From NCBI GenBank assembly GCA_964631835.1, contig CAZWAD010000013.1:1-64000 (forward strand): a stretch of 64,000 bases of DNA, given 5' to 3'. How positions within the stretch are numbered: position 1 is the first letter of the stretch; each line of letters begins with the position of its first letter. Positions 45,292-53,397 of this stretch are shown one piece after another. The stretch comes from Bog-950 sp964631835 (GTDB lineage: Bacteria > Bacteroidota > Bacteroidia > Chitinophagales > LD1). The notes beneath the pieces are model-generated. The model was not told the origin of the DNA, made no database searches, and saw nothing but the letters and a program-made list of their open reading frames with translations. Both the position numbers and the translations under genes were made by a program.

Positions 45292-46140
45292 ATGATTGCT
45301 GATGAAAGGAATATTGTTTTACAAGGCAAACACGGGCGCCCTTTTTTGGCGGATGTTCATTACCAAGATACCGGAAGTAAGAAACCGGTGGTGGTTTTCA
45401 GCCACGGGTTTAAAGGTTTTAAGGACTGGGGGCCATACGACTTAATTGCCCAAAGATTTGCAGGTGCGGGGTTCATATTCGTCAAATTCAACTTTTCGCA
45501 CAACGGAACTACCATTGACCACCCGGTTGATTTTATTGACCTCGAGGCTTTCGGCAACGACAACCTTTCGATTGAAATGGATGACCTTGGCATTGTGCTG
45601 GACTGGATTTTCTCCAGTGAGTTTCCGGTGAAGACCGGTGAAGCCGATTTAGAAAACCTTTATTTGATGGGACATAGCCGCGGAGGTGGAATCTCCATTC
45701 TGAAAGCACATGAAGATGTGCGGGTGAAAAAACTTTGCACCTGGGGCAGTGTAAACGAGTTCAGCAAATACTGGAGCAAAGAAGAACTGGAACAAATCAA
45801 ACACGATGGAGTTATCTTTATTCCAAACACTCGTACGCAGCAGATGATGCCGATGCGCTGGCAGATGTATGAAAATTATTTCGCCAACCTCAGCCGGCTT
45901 TTTGTACCCGATGCCGTACGAGCTCTGAAGATTCCTCTGCTTATTATTCACGGAACTAAGGACGAAACCATACCGGTAGAGTGCGCCATTGAAATGGAAA
46001 AGTGGAATGACCAAGCCCAACTTCTTCTAATTGAAAACAGCAACCACAACTTTGGCGGCAAGCATCCCTGGGCAAAAAACGAACTGACGAGCGATTTGGA
46101 AATTGCGGTAAACGCAACGGTGGAGTTCTTTAAGAACTAA
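45292..46140 (+). CDS. Alpha/beta hydrolase
   Basis: This 282-residue cytosolic hydrolase has an oxyanion region VVVFSHGFKGFKDWG, nucleophile elbow LMGHSRGGGIS (Ser about 127), a late Asp in IIHGTKDETIP and His in NSNHNFGGKHPW. It resembles dienelactone hydrolase/esterase-type proteins; the substrate is unknown. It is divergent from the prenyl synthase and overlaps the next convergent gene by 11 bases. Confidence 0.9.
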   Translation: MIADERNIVLQGKHGRPFLADVHYQDTGSKKPVVVFSHGFKGFKDWGPYDLIAQRFAGAGFIFVKFNFSHNGTTIDHPVDFIDLEAFGNDNLSIEMDDLGIVLDWIFSSEFPVKTGEADLENLYLMGHSRGGGISILKAHEDVRVKKLCTWGSVNEFSKYWSKEELEQIKHDGVIFIPNTRTQQMMPMRWQMYENYFANLSRLFVPDAVRALKIPLLIIHGTKDETIPVECAIEMEKWNDQAQLLLIENSNHNFGGKHPWAKNELTSDLEIAVNATVEFFKN

Positions 46141-46606
46141 CCTCAGCTTTTGCGGGCTCCGTTTCAGCGAAAGGGTTCTTTTCTTCCTTCGGTTCACGCA
46201 TTTTTGTAATCAAGGACTTGAGCCAATAGAACAGTGCCATACCGGCAATAATCAGCCACAGCGAATACCCGAACAAATAATCCCAAACCGGAATTTTGTA
46301 TTTGGGCAGAGGGTTTGGCAGAGTTCCATCTGCCTGGAATTCTTTCACCATTTCGGACGTCAGGTCCCAGTATTGCTCGTTCTTCCCTTTTTCAATCAGC
46401 ACATAGCCCTCATCGGAGGTATAGATACCCGCCACAAAAAAATGAAGACTTACGCGATGAGCGAGTTGCATGGGCAAGTCATTGGGGCTGGTAATGTTTA
46501 CATCCTGAATCGAGTGAATATTATCATCGGTTCCAAACATGGCGCTACCGGCAAAAGCGGATAAAGCAGAGCAGATTAAAAGCAGAATGAAAAAAGGTTG
46601 TTTCAT
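46130..46606 (-). CDS. Small membrane protein of unknown function
   Basis: I do not recognise this 158-residue protein. It has a signal peptide (1-19), an extracytoplasmic domain of about 90 residues (FGTDDNIHSIQDVNI .. EQYWDLTSEMVKEF), one membrane helix near 113-131 (YLFGYSLWLIIAGMALFYWL) and a charged cytoplasmic tail (KMREPKEEKNPFAETEPAKAE). It is divergent from the arsR operon. Confidence 0.7.
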   Translation of the reverse strand: MKQPFFILLLICSALSAFAGSAMFGTDDNIHSIQDVNITSPNDLPMQLAHRVSLHFFVAGIYTSDEGYVLIEKGKNEQYWDLTSEMVKEFQADGTLPNPLPKYKIPVWDYLFGYSLWLIIAGMALFYWLKSLITKMREPKEEKNPFAETEPAKAEVSS

Positions 46607-46669
46607 GATTTATGGTTTAAGTGTACGGGTTAAATATAAAACATTCATCAAAAAATATTTTACCGAAAG

Positions 46670-46709
46670 TTTGGAAATGTTATTTAATTTATCGTATATT
46701 TGCGATAAA
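46670..46709 (+). promoter_or_regulatory. arsR promoter with overlapping operator
   Basis: TTTG (46670-46673) and TATATTTG (46695-46702) are spaced 21 bases apart, matching the Bacteroidota -33/-7 pattern. The inverted repeat TTTATCG (46688-46694) / CGATAAA (46703-46709) brackets the -7 box exactly, with the box as its 8-base spacer. A repressor dimer bound there would block RNA polymerase. The arsR ATG lies 11 bases after the repeat. Confidence 0.75.
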
Positions 46710-46720
46710 AGATAAAGAAC

Positions 46721-47059
46721 ATGGCCCAAAACAAGAAAGCAGAGTTTGATAAGGACGAAATTGAGATAGCCGATTTCGCAAAAGCGCTAAGCCACCCGGC
46801 ACGTATTGCTATCTTAAAGGAAATAGCCAAACGCGATAACTGTATCTGTGGCGAAATAGTGGAAGTGCTTCCCCTCGCCCAGTCTACAGTTTCACAGCAC
46901 TTGAAGGAGCTGGTGAATGCCAAAGTAATAGAGGGAACTATTGACGGAACCAAATCCTGCTACTGTATTAACTGGAAGGTATTCGAAAAGTTTGAAAACA
47001 CTTTCGCTAAATTCTTTCACAAGCAAAAGAGCTTTGAAGAAAAGCGCAACTGTTGTTAA
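46721..47059 (+). CDS. arsR: ArsR-family metalloregulator
   Basis: This 112-residue winged-helix repressor probably senses As(III), Sb(III) or another thiophilic metal and releases its operator when bound. HTH residues PLAQSTVSQHLKELVNAKVIEG follow the metal-site pair CxC (C41, C43 in RDNCICGE). Two more pairs, C80/C82 (SCYC) and the terminal C111/C112, could add ligands. It controls the downstream microprotein, methyltransferase and arsC, as judged by tight spacing and the operator upstream. Confidence 0.92.
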   Translation: MAQNKKAEFDKDEIEIADFAKALSHPARIAILKEIAKRDNCICGEIVEVLPLAQSTVSQHLKELVNAKVIEGTIDGTKSCYCINWKVFEKFENTFAKFFHKQKSFEEKRNCC

Positions 47060-47087
47060 TTATTTAATCAAATAAAATTTCAAAAAC

Positions 47088-47165
47088 ATGAAAACAAAAA
47101 TCAAAAAGCCGGTAGTAAAGCAGGAGGAACCCTGCTGCGGAACCGAATGCTGCTGTTGCTGCTAA
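47088..47165 (+). CDS. Cysteine-rich microprotein of the ars operon
   Basis: This 25-codon ORF begins ATG at 47088 and encodes a basic N-terminal half (MKTKIKKPVVKQEE) followed by PCCGTECCCCC, seven cysteines in eleven residues. The stop TAA shares its last base with the ATG of the next gene (TAATG), a classic coupling arrangement. It lies 28 bases after arsR. It is too short for a fold; the tail suggests a thiol-based chelator or carrier for As(III) or another soft metal. I know no named family. Function is inferred from composition and position only. Confidence 0.7.
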   Translation: MKTKIKKPVVKQEEPCCGTECCCCC

Positions 47166-47797
47166 TGGAAACAAAACGCAAACAGCATTGGGAGAAAATT
47201 TATGCCACAAAAAAGTCAGGCGAGCTAAGCTGGACACAGCAGATGCCTGCCACCTCGCTTGACTTTATTCACGGCTTCCATCTTCCTAAAGGTGCAAACA
47301 TTATTGATGTGGGCGGAGGCGACAGCAAGCTGGTTGACTTTCTGCTTGCCGAGGGATATGAGAACATTACTGTTCTCGATATTTCTGAAAAAGCCATTGA
47401 AAGAGCTAAACAGCGACTGGGTGATAAAGCCTGTAAAGTGAAATGGATTGTGAGCGACATTGTTGATTATAAACCCACAGAAACATACGATTGCTGGCAC
47501 GACCGCGCTGCCTTTCATTTTCTGACTGCTTCAAGTGATGTGGACGCCTACCTGTCTGTAGCAAGACAGGCTCTGCTGCCGGGAGGCGGGATGATTATCG
47601 GTACTTTCTCCGACAAAGGCCCAAAGAAATGCAGCATGCTCAGTGTTCATCAATACACCGAACCGGAGTTACAGCAACAGCTTCAGAATGGTTTCGAGAA
47701 AATAAAGTGCATTACAGAAAACCACGTGACCCCGTTCCATACTACGCAGAACTTTCTGTTTTGCAGTTTTGCCCGCCACTTTAAAGCAGAGGCTTAG
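47165..47797 (+). CDS. SAM-dependent methyltransferase of the ars operon
   Basis: This 210-residue class I methyltransferase starts at ATG 47165, overlapping the microprotein stop. An upstream ATG at 47147 would lie inside the microprotein's cysteine codons and give an implausible poly-Leu start. Motif I is IIDVGGGDSKLVDFLL, motif II VLDISEKAI and an active-site-like segment is DCWHDRAAFHFL. It lacks the conserved cysteines of ArsM, so it is not a standard arsenite methyltransferase. It is closer to TehB/thiol-methyltransferase-like enzymes. A role in methylating a metalloid or thiol is inferred from context. Confidence 0.85.
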   Translation: METKRKQHWEKIYATKKSGELSWTQQMPATSLDFIHGFHLPKGANIIDVGGGDSKLVDFLLAEGYENITVLDISEKAIERAKQRLGDKACKVKWIVSDIVDYKPTETYDCWHDRAAFHFLTASSDVDAYLSVARQALLPGGGMIIGTFSDKGPKKCSMLSVHQYTEPELQQQLQNGFEKIKCITENHVTPFHTTQNFLFCSFARHFKAEA

Positions 47798-47798
47798 C

Positions 47799-48185
47799 AT
47801 GAAAAACATCCTCTTTGTGTGTATCGAAAACAGCAACCGCAGCCAAATGGCTCAGGCTTTCGCTGTCATTCATGGAAAGGGTAAAGTGAGTGCTTACAGC
47901 GCGGGCTCGCGCCCCTCCGGAAAAATAAATCCTAAAGCGGTGGCATCTATGAAAGAACTCGGTTACGACTTAACTGCTCATGACTCTAAACCGCTCAGCG
48001 AAATACCCGATATAGAATTTGAATATGCTGTAACCATGGGCTGTGGCGATGAATGCCCCTATATTAATGTAAGCCACCACCTCGACTGGAACATCCCCGA
48101 CCCGCGCGATATGAATGAAAAAGATTTCAGAAAAGTGCGCGACCTCATTGAGCAGCAGGTGAAGGAATTGCTGAAGAAAATTTAA
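47799..48185 (+). CDS. arsC: Arsenate reductase, low-Mr phosphatase type
   Basis: This 128-residue protein starts at ATG 47799, one base after the methyltransferase stop. The P-loop C-x5-R (C8 to R14, CIENSNRS) is that of low-Mr phosphatases, and C82 and C86 in TMGCGDECP occupy the place of the resolving cysteines of thioredoxin-coupled arsenate reductases. The acid Asp is in IPDPRD (about 101). It should reduce arsenate to arsenite. No arsenite efflux gene follows in the window. Confidence 0.9.
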   Translation: MKNILFVCIENSNRSQMAQAFAVIHGKGKVSAYSAGSRPSGKINPKAVASMKELGYDLTAHDSKPLSEIPDIEFEYAVTMGCGDECPYINVSHHLDWNIPDPRDMNEKDFRKVRDLIEQQVKELLKKI

Positions 48186-48307
48186 ATGGATTGTGCTCCT
48201 GCGGAGCTAAAAGAAATACCGTTTCATCTTCTCTACAAGCAGATTACCCCGATGGAGCCAAAGAACACCCCGCTGGTGTGGGTTCTTCTCTCTTTAGGAG
48301 TCTATGA

Positions 48308-48327
48308 CAAAACCAAATACGGTTTTG
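48308..48327. other. Short hairpin in the arsC-dsbD gap
   Basis: CAAAACC and GGTTTTG pair around a six-base loop in the 179-base gap between the convergent arsC and dsbD. There is no T-run, so a terminator role is uncertain. A 60-codon frame begins at ATG 48186 directly after the arsC stop, but I see no homology in it. Confidence 0.3.
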
Positions 48328-48364
48328 GGTCTTGTGATAGAAACTCAGGGACAGTTCGCACTTA

Positions 48365-50455
48365 TTAATTGTTGCGGTATTCTTCAAAAGCATTCAACCC
48401 GCAATCGAGCCAGGCGGTATATTCCTTGGCGTTGGGTGTATATGCCACCGGGTTGTTCAGTAGTTTTTCATCGGGAGTAATAAGCACGTAGAAAGGCTGC
48501 GAGTTTTTACCAAAATACTGAGCCTGCATTTCGTTGAACTTGTTACCTAAGGTTTTAATCTTTTTCGTTACGTTTTTTCCCTTCCAATATTCGCTGATGC
48601 GCTGTTCAGCCAGGGGTAACTCTGTAGGGTCATCAGCATACAACGAAACAATTACAAACTTTTCAGCAAGTTTTTCCTTTACCTCCGGAACCGGCCAAAC
48701 GTTTTCTTCCATCTTTCGGCAGTTAACGCATGTATAGCCGGTAAAGTCAATCATCAGCGGTTTGTTTTCAGCCCGTGCCCGTGCCAGCGCGGCCTCATAG
48801 TTGTTCTTAATAGGCTCTATCTCCAATGGCGGCTGAAACCAGGAATATGATTTCGGAGGGGGAAAGCCGCTGAATAACGATAAGTCGTTGCCCGGAATTC
48901 CGTACGATGAATATCCGGTAAACAACAAAGCCAGCAATGCCGCACCTGCCCGCACGGGCGCCAGTTTACCTACCGGTGAATCATGAGGGAATTTTATTTT
49001 ACCAATAAGGTACAGAAACATGGCGGCTCCGAGCAAAGCCCATAAACCAAGAAATACTTCGCGCTTTAAAAGCCCCCATTGCCCAACCAAATCGGCATTC
49101 GACAAAAACTTAACGGCAAAAATAAGTTCAAGGAAACCGAGCACTACTTTTACGGTATTCAGCCATCCGCCTGACTTGGGCAAGGCATACATCAGTTTCG
49201 GGAAAAAAGCAAAAAGACCAAACGGAAGGGCAAGGGCAAATCCGAAAGAAGTCATACCGGCAATGAGGTTAAGCTTGCCGCTTGATGAACTGAGCGCGCC
49301 CACCAGCAGCGAGCCCACAATGGGACCGGTACACGAAAACGAAACAATAGCTAGGGTAAGCGCCATAAAAAAAATGCCAATCAGCCCGCCAATGCTGGAG
49401 GCAGAGTCGGCTTTATTGGCAATAAATGACGGAAGTTGAATTTCATAATACCCGAAAAACGAAAATGCAAAAATGACGAAGATGATAAAGAAGAAAACAT
49501 TGAGCGGTATGCCGGAAGAAATTTCATAGATGGTATCGGAAGAAATATTGAAAATGAGAAACGGAACAGCCAGCAGAAAATAAATAAACACGATACAGAA
49601 AGCATAAAACACCGCATCGAATTTCCCCCGCTTTTTATTTTCGCTTCGCTTGGTGAAAAACGAAACTGTAAGCGGAATCATAGGAAACACGCAAGGGGTA
49701 ACAAATGCCGCAAGCCCACCGAGAAACCCAAAAATGATAATGGCAAAAAGGCTTTTGTCTTTAACGCCCGATTCGGCACTGCATTCCTGAACCGGCTGCC
49801 CGTATTTGTTATTCTCGGCTGCGCTCAGCACAACGGTTGCCTGAGCAGTCGAATCTTTTTTCATTTCCGTTTCAATAACCGCCTGCACAGCCGAGTTAAA
49901 TACTGCCTCATCAGAGTTTGGCAGAGTTCCTTGTGTTTTTGGCTTAACCGGTTCAGGGTTAGAGGGGGTTGATGCGGCACCTTTCAAATCGAACTCAAAT
50001 TCCACGGGCTCCGGGGGCAGGCACTGCTTATCGTCACACGCCATGTATTCCAGGGTGCCTTTCAGTTTGGTGTCTTTCAGCAGTTTTACCTTTTGCACCA
50101 AAGTCATGTCGCGGTCATAGTACGTCAGGTTAATATCAAACACCGGGTCATGACCGGAATGGGGTTTACTTCCTGATTCGATGGCTGCGCCAATCAGCTT
50201 TACATCTTTATTCTCTTTATCGAAAGTAAGAGTGGTGGGAAACGGCCCATCGCCTGTTATAGTTTGTGAGTACGTGTGCCAGCCTACGTCAATTTTTGCT
50301 ATGAAGATGAGTTTGTATTCGCCCTTGCCCAGCGATTCGTATTTCCAGCTCCACTTTACCGGATTCAGGATTTGCGGTTCGGGCGCAGGGTTTGCATGGC
50401 TCGAAAAAAGGGGAAATAAAACAGGCAGCAGGAACAGAATACGGAGGAGCTTCAT
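48365..50455 (-). CDS. dsbD: Thiol:disulfide interchange protein DsbD
   Basis: DsbD moves electrons from cytosolic thioredoxin to periplasmic reductases. It has 696 residues: signal peptide (1-22), an N-terminal periplasmic domain with KQCLPPEPVEFEFD, an eight-helix core (about 235-480) with the cysteines of VTPCVFPMIP and VSFSCTGPIVG, and a C-terminal thioredoxin domain with YTCVNCRKM (CVNC). The domain order is normal. Possible promoter: CTTG-N21-TATTTTCG at 50477-50509 (minus). Confidence 0.94.
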   Translation of the reverse strand: MKLLRILFLLPVLFPLFSSHANPAPEPQILNPVKWSWKYESLGKGEYKLIFIAKIDVGWHTYSQTITGDGPFPTTLTFDKENKDVKLIGAAIESGSKPHSGHDPVFDINLTYYDRDMTLVQKVKLLKDTKLKGTLEYMACDDKQCLPPEPVEFEFDLKGAASTPSNPEPVKPKTQGTLPNSDEAVFNSAVQAVIETEMKKDSTAQATVVLSAAENNKYGQPVQECSAESGVKDKSLFAIIIFGFLGGLAAFVTPCVFPMIPLTVSFFTKRSENKKRGKFDAVFYAFCIVFIYFLLAVPFLIFNISSDTIYEISSGIPLNVFFFIIFVIFAFSFFGYYEIQLPSFIANKADSASSIGGLIGIFFMALTLAIVSFSCTGPIVGSLLVGALSSSSGKLNLIAGMTSFGFALALPFGLFAFFPKLMYALPKSGGWLNTVKVVLGFLELIFAVKFLSNADLVGQWGLLKREVFLGLWALLGAAMFLYLIGKIKFPHDSPVGKLAPVRAGAALLALLFTGYSSYGIPGNDLSLFSGFPPPKSYSWFQPPLEIEPIKNNYEAALARARAENKPLMIDFTGYTCVNCRKMEENVWPVPEVKEKLAEKFVIVSLYADDPTELPLAEQRISEYWKGKNVTKKIKTLGNKFNEMQAQYFGKNSQPFYVLITPDEKLLNNPVAYTPNAKEYTAWLDCGLNAFEEYRNN

Positions 50456-50534
50456 CGAAACAATTTTGTTTATAAACGAAAATAGCTGATTAACCTTTCA
50501 TAAAACAAGAATATAAAATGTATTTAACGAAGTT

Positions 50535-51029
50535 TTAGGAAACGCTGTTGCGGGCTTTCCATGCCTCAAAATTGAGTTTCATCTGCAGAATATGAACCGG
50601 TATATGCTCTTCGTAAATCTTCAGCCATTCTTCAAAGGTCATTTTGCCAACTTCCGAATGTTCGATGTAGGAATTGGTCCAGGTTTCGTCAGTTACGGTT
50701 TTCAATAGTTCGTAACTGGTTTTTCGTAGCCATTTAAAGAGTTGAAGAGCATCATCAGTATCTTGTTGGTGGTAGTTCAGTTTTGTAGCCCACGTATCCT
50801 GGTCGTAGCCATAAACCCCGCTACCGGGTTCGGCAATCAGCCTGCGGCAGCGCACAAATGAGTTTGCTTCACTGTCGGCAATATGAATAAGCACTTCATG
50901 TATGCTCCACTTCCCGGGTGCGGGTTTCCACTGCCACATCTCTACAGGAAATTCTTTGAGGGCTTCAATCAGAATGTTGTAAGCACTGCCATAAGATTCA
51001 ATAAGCGAGTTGCGTTCCTGTTTAGTCAT
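50535..51029 (-). CDS. DinB-family protein
   Basis: This 164-residue cytosolic four-helix-bundle protein has histidine ligands in IHEVLIHIADSE and EEHIPVHILQM. DinB/YfiT members are metal-dependent and often thiol-related enzymes, though most are uncharacterised. Its ATG overlaps the stop of the upstream methyltransferase-like gene by four bases (ATGA), implying coupling. Confidence 0.9.
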   Translation of the reverse strand: MTKQERNSLIESYGSAYNILIEALKEFPVEMWQWKPAPGKWSIHEVLIHIADSEANSFVRCRRLIAEPGSGVYGYDQDTWATKLNYHQQDTDDALQLFKWLRKTSYELLKTVTDETWTNSYIEHSEVGKMTFEEWLKIYEEHIPVHILQMKLNFEAWKARNSVS

Positions 51030-51631
51030 AAAAACCTCCGTACTTTTTGTTTGTAATCGAGATAAGATTGTCCATGCATTTTGGCCAGGTATTCTTCCTC
51101 AAGCCTGATTTGAACCTGGATTAAAATATACCCAACTACCGAAATTAACAGAGTAACCGCATTAGGTGTGGCTAAAAACAACGAAGCAATAGAGCCAATC
51201 ATGCCTACATATACAGGATTTCGTGAAAAGCGAAAAACACCGGTGGTAACTAATTCTGTTTTGGTGTTCAGGTCAATACCCACCCGCCATGATTTACGCA
51301 TAGCATTTTGTGCAATTACTGTCCATACAAAAAAAATGGCGGATAATATCAATGCTGCCCATTTCAATGATTCAAGTTCAAGGAGTTTTATAGGAAGAAA
51401 ATAATCGTAATAGCCGGGCAAGGTGCAAAACAGAATTACGTAAACTGCCAACGATGCAATGGTCGCTTTAAAATAAAATCCCAGTAAACTATAAGCGGTG
51501 TCATCACCGGTAAGCACAATGGGGTTTTTACCAATCAGCTTTTTTATCAGTATTGTTTTCAGAAAAAGCAGAACAAAAAAATAGAGAAAAAAGTAAACAG
51601 GAAGGATAATGCGTAAAAGTTCATTGCTCAT
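51026..51631 (-). CDS. Isoprenylcysteine carboxyl methyltransferase-like membrane protein
   Basis: This 201-residue protein has about five membrane segments and the C-terminal ICMT/PEMT signature: VTTGVFRFSRNPVYVGMI, then RLEEEYLAKMHGQSYLDYKQKVRRFL. Such enzymes methylate lipids or small molecules using SAM in the membrane; the substrate is unknown in bacteria. It overlaps the dinB start by four bases and lies 19 bases after purQ. Confidence 0.88.
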   Translation of the reverse strand: MSNELLRIILPVYFFLYFFVLLFLKTILIKKLIGKNPIVLTGDDTAYSLLGFYFKATIASLAVYVILFCTLPGYYDYFLPIKLLELESLKWAALILSAIFFVWTVIAQNAMRKSWRVGIDLNTKTELVTTGVFRFSRNPVYVGMIGSIASLFLATPNAVTLLISVVGYILIQVQIRLEEEYLAKMHGQSYLDYKQKVRRFL

Positions 51632-51649
51632 AAGCTGAACTTAAAGTGG

Positions 51650-52369
51650 TCAGCTATAAAGCACTGTCATTTCCAGTACTTTGCTAATCAGCGAGTCGAA
51701 TAAGATTTTTCCATCGGTGTTGTGTAAAGCCTTTTCAGAGGCGCGCTCCGGGTGGGGCATCATGCCGAAAACATTTTTCCCTACATTGCAGATTCCGGCA
51801 ATGTTATCGAGCGAACCATTGGGATTTGCTTCTTCGGTTACATCTCCGTACTCATCGCAGTATTTGAAAAGAACCTGGTCGTTAGCATAAAGAGATTTCA
51901 GGGTTTCAGCATCGCAGTAATATCTTCCGTCACCATGAGCAATAGGAATTTTTAGTACCGCACCGTCATCAATTTTGCAGGTAAGCAGGGTTTTTGTAGT
52001 TTGAGTTTTCAGGTAAATATCTTTGCATTCGTACTTCATGCTTAAATTACGGAGCAAAGCGCCCGGCAGCAAATGCGACTCGCATAAAATCTGGAAACCA
52101 TTACAAACACCGAAAACTTTCCCGCCATTATTGGCAAATGGAATCACTGACTCCATAACAGGCGAAAAGCGGGCAATAGCCCCTGTGCGCAAATAATCAC
52201 CATAGCTGAATCCGCCCGGCAGAATAATGCAGTCATCGGTTGTGAACTCACTCAGGTCAGTTTCTTTATGCCAGATATAACGAGCCCCGCAACCCATTAC
52301 ATCTTTCACCACATGATACATATCCCTGTCGCAATTTGAACCGGGGAAAACAACAATTCCGAATTTCAT
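51650..52369 (-). CDS. purQ: Phosphoribosylformylglycinamidine synthase, glutaminase subunit
   Basis: PurQ supplies ammonia from glutamine for the fourth step of purine synthesis, working with PurL and PurS. It has 239 residues. The glutaminase nucleophile is C89 in FGVCNGFQIL, the His/Glu pair is in MMPHPERASE, and FPGSNCDRD and LPGGFSYGDYLR are intact. It belongs to the separate small-subunit type, so a large PurL is expected elsewhere. Confidence 0.96.
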   Translation of the reverse strand: MKFGIVVFPGSNCDRDMYHVVKDVMGCGARYIWHKETDLSEFTTDDCIILPGGFSYGDYLRTGAIARFSPVMESVIPFANNGGKVFGVCNGFQILCESHLLPGALLRNLSMKYECKDIYLKTQTTKTLLTCKIDDGAVLKIPIAHGDGRYYCDAETLKSLYANDQVLFKYCDEYGDVTEEANPNGSLDNIAGICNVGKNVFGMMPHPERASEKALHNTDGKILFDSLISKVLEMTVLYS

Positions 52370-52379
52370 AGACCAGTTT

Positions 52380-53387
52380 TTATAAAATAATGAACAAAGG
52401 TAAATATTGACCTGCCAGTACCAGCAAAATTAAAATTAAATGAACCACTTCAACGATGAGTTTCCGCTTTATTTGGGTTAATACCATGGAAGAAATTATT
52501 CCCAATGGCAAACCCAGTAAAGCAAAATGACTCAGATTTACGGTTTTGAGAATACTAAAAGATAACACGGTAAAAAGAACGAACAAAACGAGAACAGTTG
52601 AAAATTTACGTACCTGAATCAAACTGGAATATAAAGAGTTAGGCAGCATGGTAAACAGGGTTAAAGTAATGAGAGAAATGCTGCCAAGCAAGACCCAATC
52701 CGTTTTATTTATGGTTTTTACACCAACCCAACTGTTGGAAGCCACCCCTGCAATACTACGCAGCAAGGTGCTGGTTTCGTCATTCCAGTAATAAGCTGTA
52801 AAAAGCACAATAAATGGAGAAAGAGCACCCAGAAATAGAATAACTCCTTCTCGGATAGAATACGGACGAATAACAGCTACCGCGATAAAAATAAAAAGCA
52901 CAAACAAAATTGAAGGGAAATAGAAAAAGGAAGCTATAGCCGTCAAAAAGCCAGCGTCAAAAATATCAGTATTAGATTTTTCTTTCCTAATGAGAGAAAA
53001 AGTTTTGGCAATGCACAGAATCAGGAACGTAAATGCTACAGAAGCGGGTGTAAGTAAAAGGCTCTCCTTAAAGAAGGATGAAAAAATGATGAATAATGCA
53101 CCGGGCATATAGGTCCGTCTGGGAATGATTTTGTTTTCATTTACGATTTTATTGATGAGCAGCGCCTGAACAAAGCTTAGCAGTCCGGAAAGGGTAATAC
53201 TTACAATATAAAATTTTAACGGCAAATGAGTAAGCAATGCAAAAAGAAAGCCGCTGAGCGGCTCATGATGTTCAAAAACAAAATCTGAATCAGGGGACAA
53301 GAACAAAACATAAACCCGGAACAAAACCAGATACACGATATAGAAAGTTACAACTGCCGGATTATTTGATTTGAAGAAACTGAGCAA
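52380..53387 (-). CDS. DUF6427-type multi-pass membrane protein
   Basis: This 335-residue protein has about nine or ten membrane helices and starts MLSFFKSNNPAVVTFYIVYLVLF, with the early loop FEHHEPLSG. The pattern fits a Bacteroidota-restricted membrane family (DUF6427, from memory). Function is unknown; glycosyltransferase-like membrane topology has been suggested for such proteins. It is tightly flanked by purQ and the secreted protein on the same strand. Confidence 0.7.
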   Translation of the reverse strand: MLSFFKSNNPAVVTFYIVYLVLFRVYVLFLSPDSDFVFEHHEPLSGFLFALLTHLPLKFYIVSITLSGLLSFVQALLINKIVNENKIIPRRTYMPGALFIIFSSFFKESLLLTPASVAFTFLILCIAKTFSLIRKEKSNTDIFDAGFLTAIASFFYFPSILFVLFIFIAVAVIRPYSIREGVILFLGALSPFIVLFTAYYWNDETSTLLRSIAGVASNSWVGVKTINKTDWVLLGSISLITLTLFTMLPNSLYSSLIQVRKFSTVLVLFVLFTVLSFSILKTVNLSHFALLGLPLGIISSMVLTQIKRKLIVEVVHLILILLVLAGQYLPLFIIL

Positions 53388-53397
53388 GTGAAGAATT

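Noticed and set aside
47147..47797. Methyltransferase starting at ATG 47147
   Set aside because: It would add MLLLLL from the microprotein's cysteine codons read in another frame; ATG 47165 gives the family-like start METKRKQHWEK.
48186..48368. Sixty-codon frame directly after arsC
   Set aside because: It starts right after the arsC stop but has no recognisable motif, includes a hairpin, and runs into the convergent dsbD end. Left as an open question rather than a gene.
49436..49972. Long plus-strand frame opposite dsbD
   Set aside because: It is a shadow of a well-supported DsbD coding region, with no homology and a highly charged, unlikely composition.
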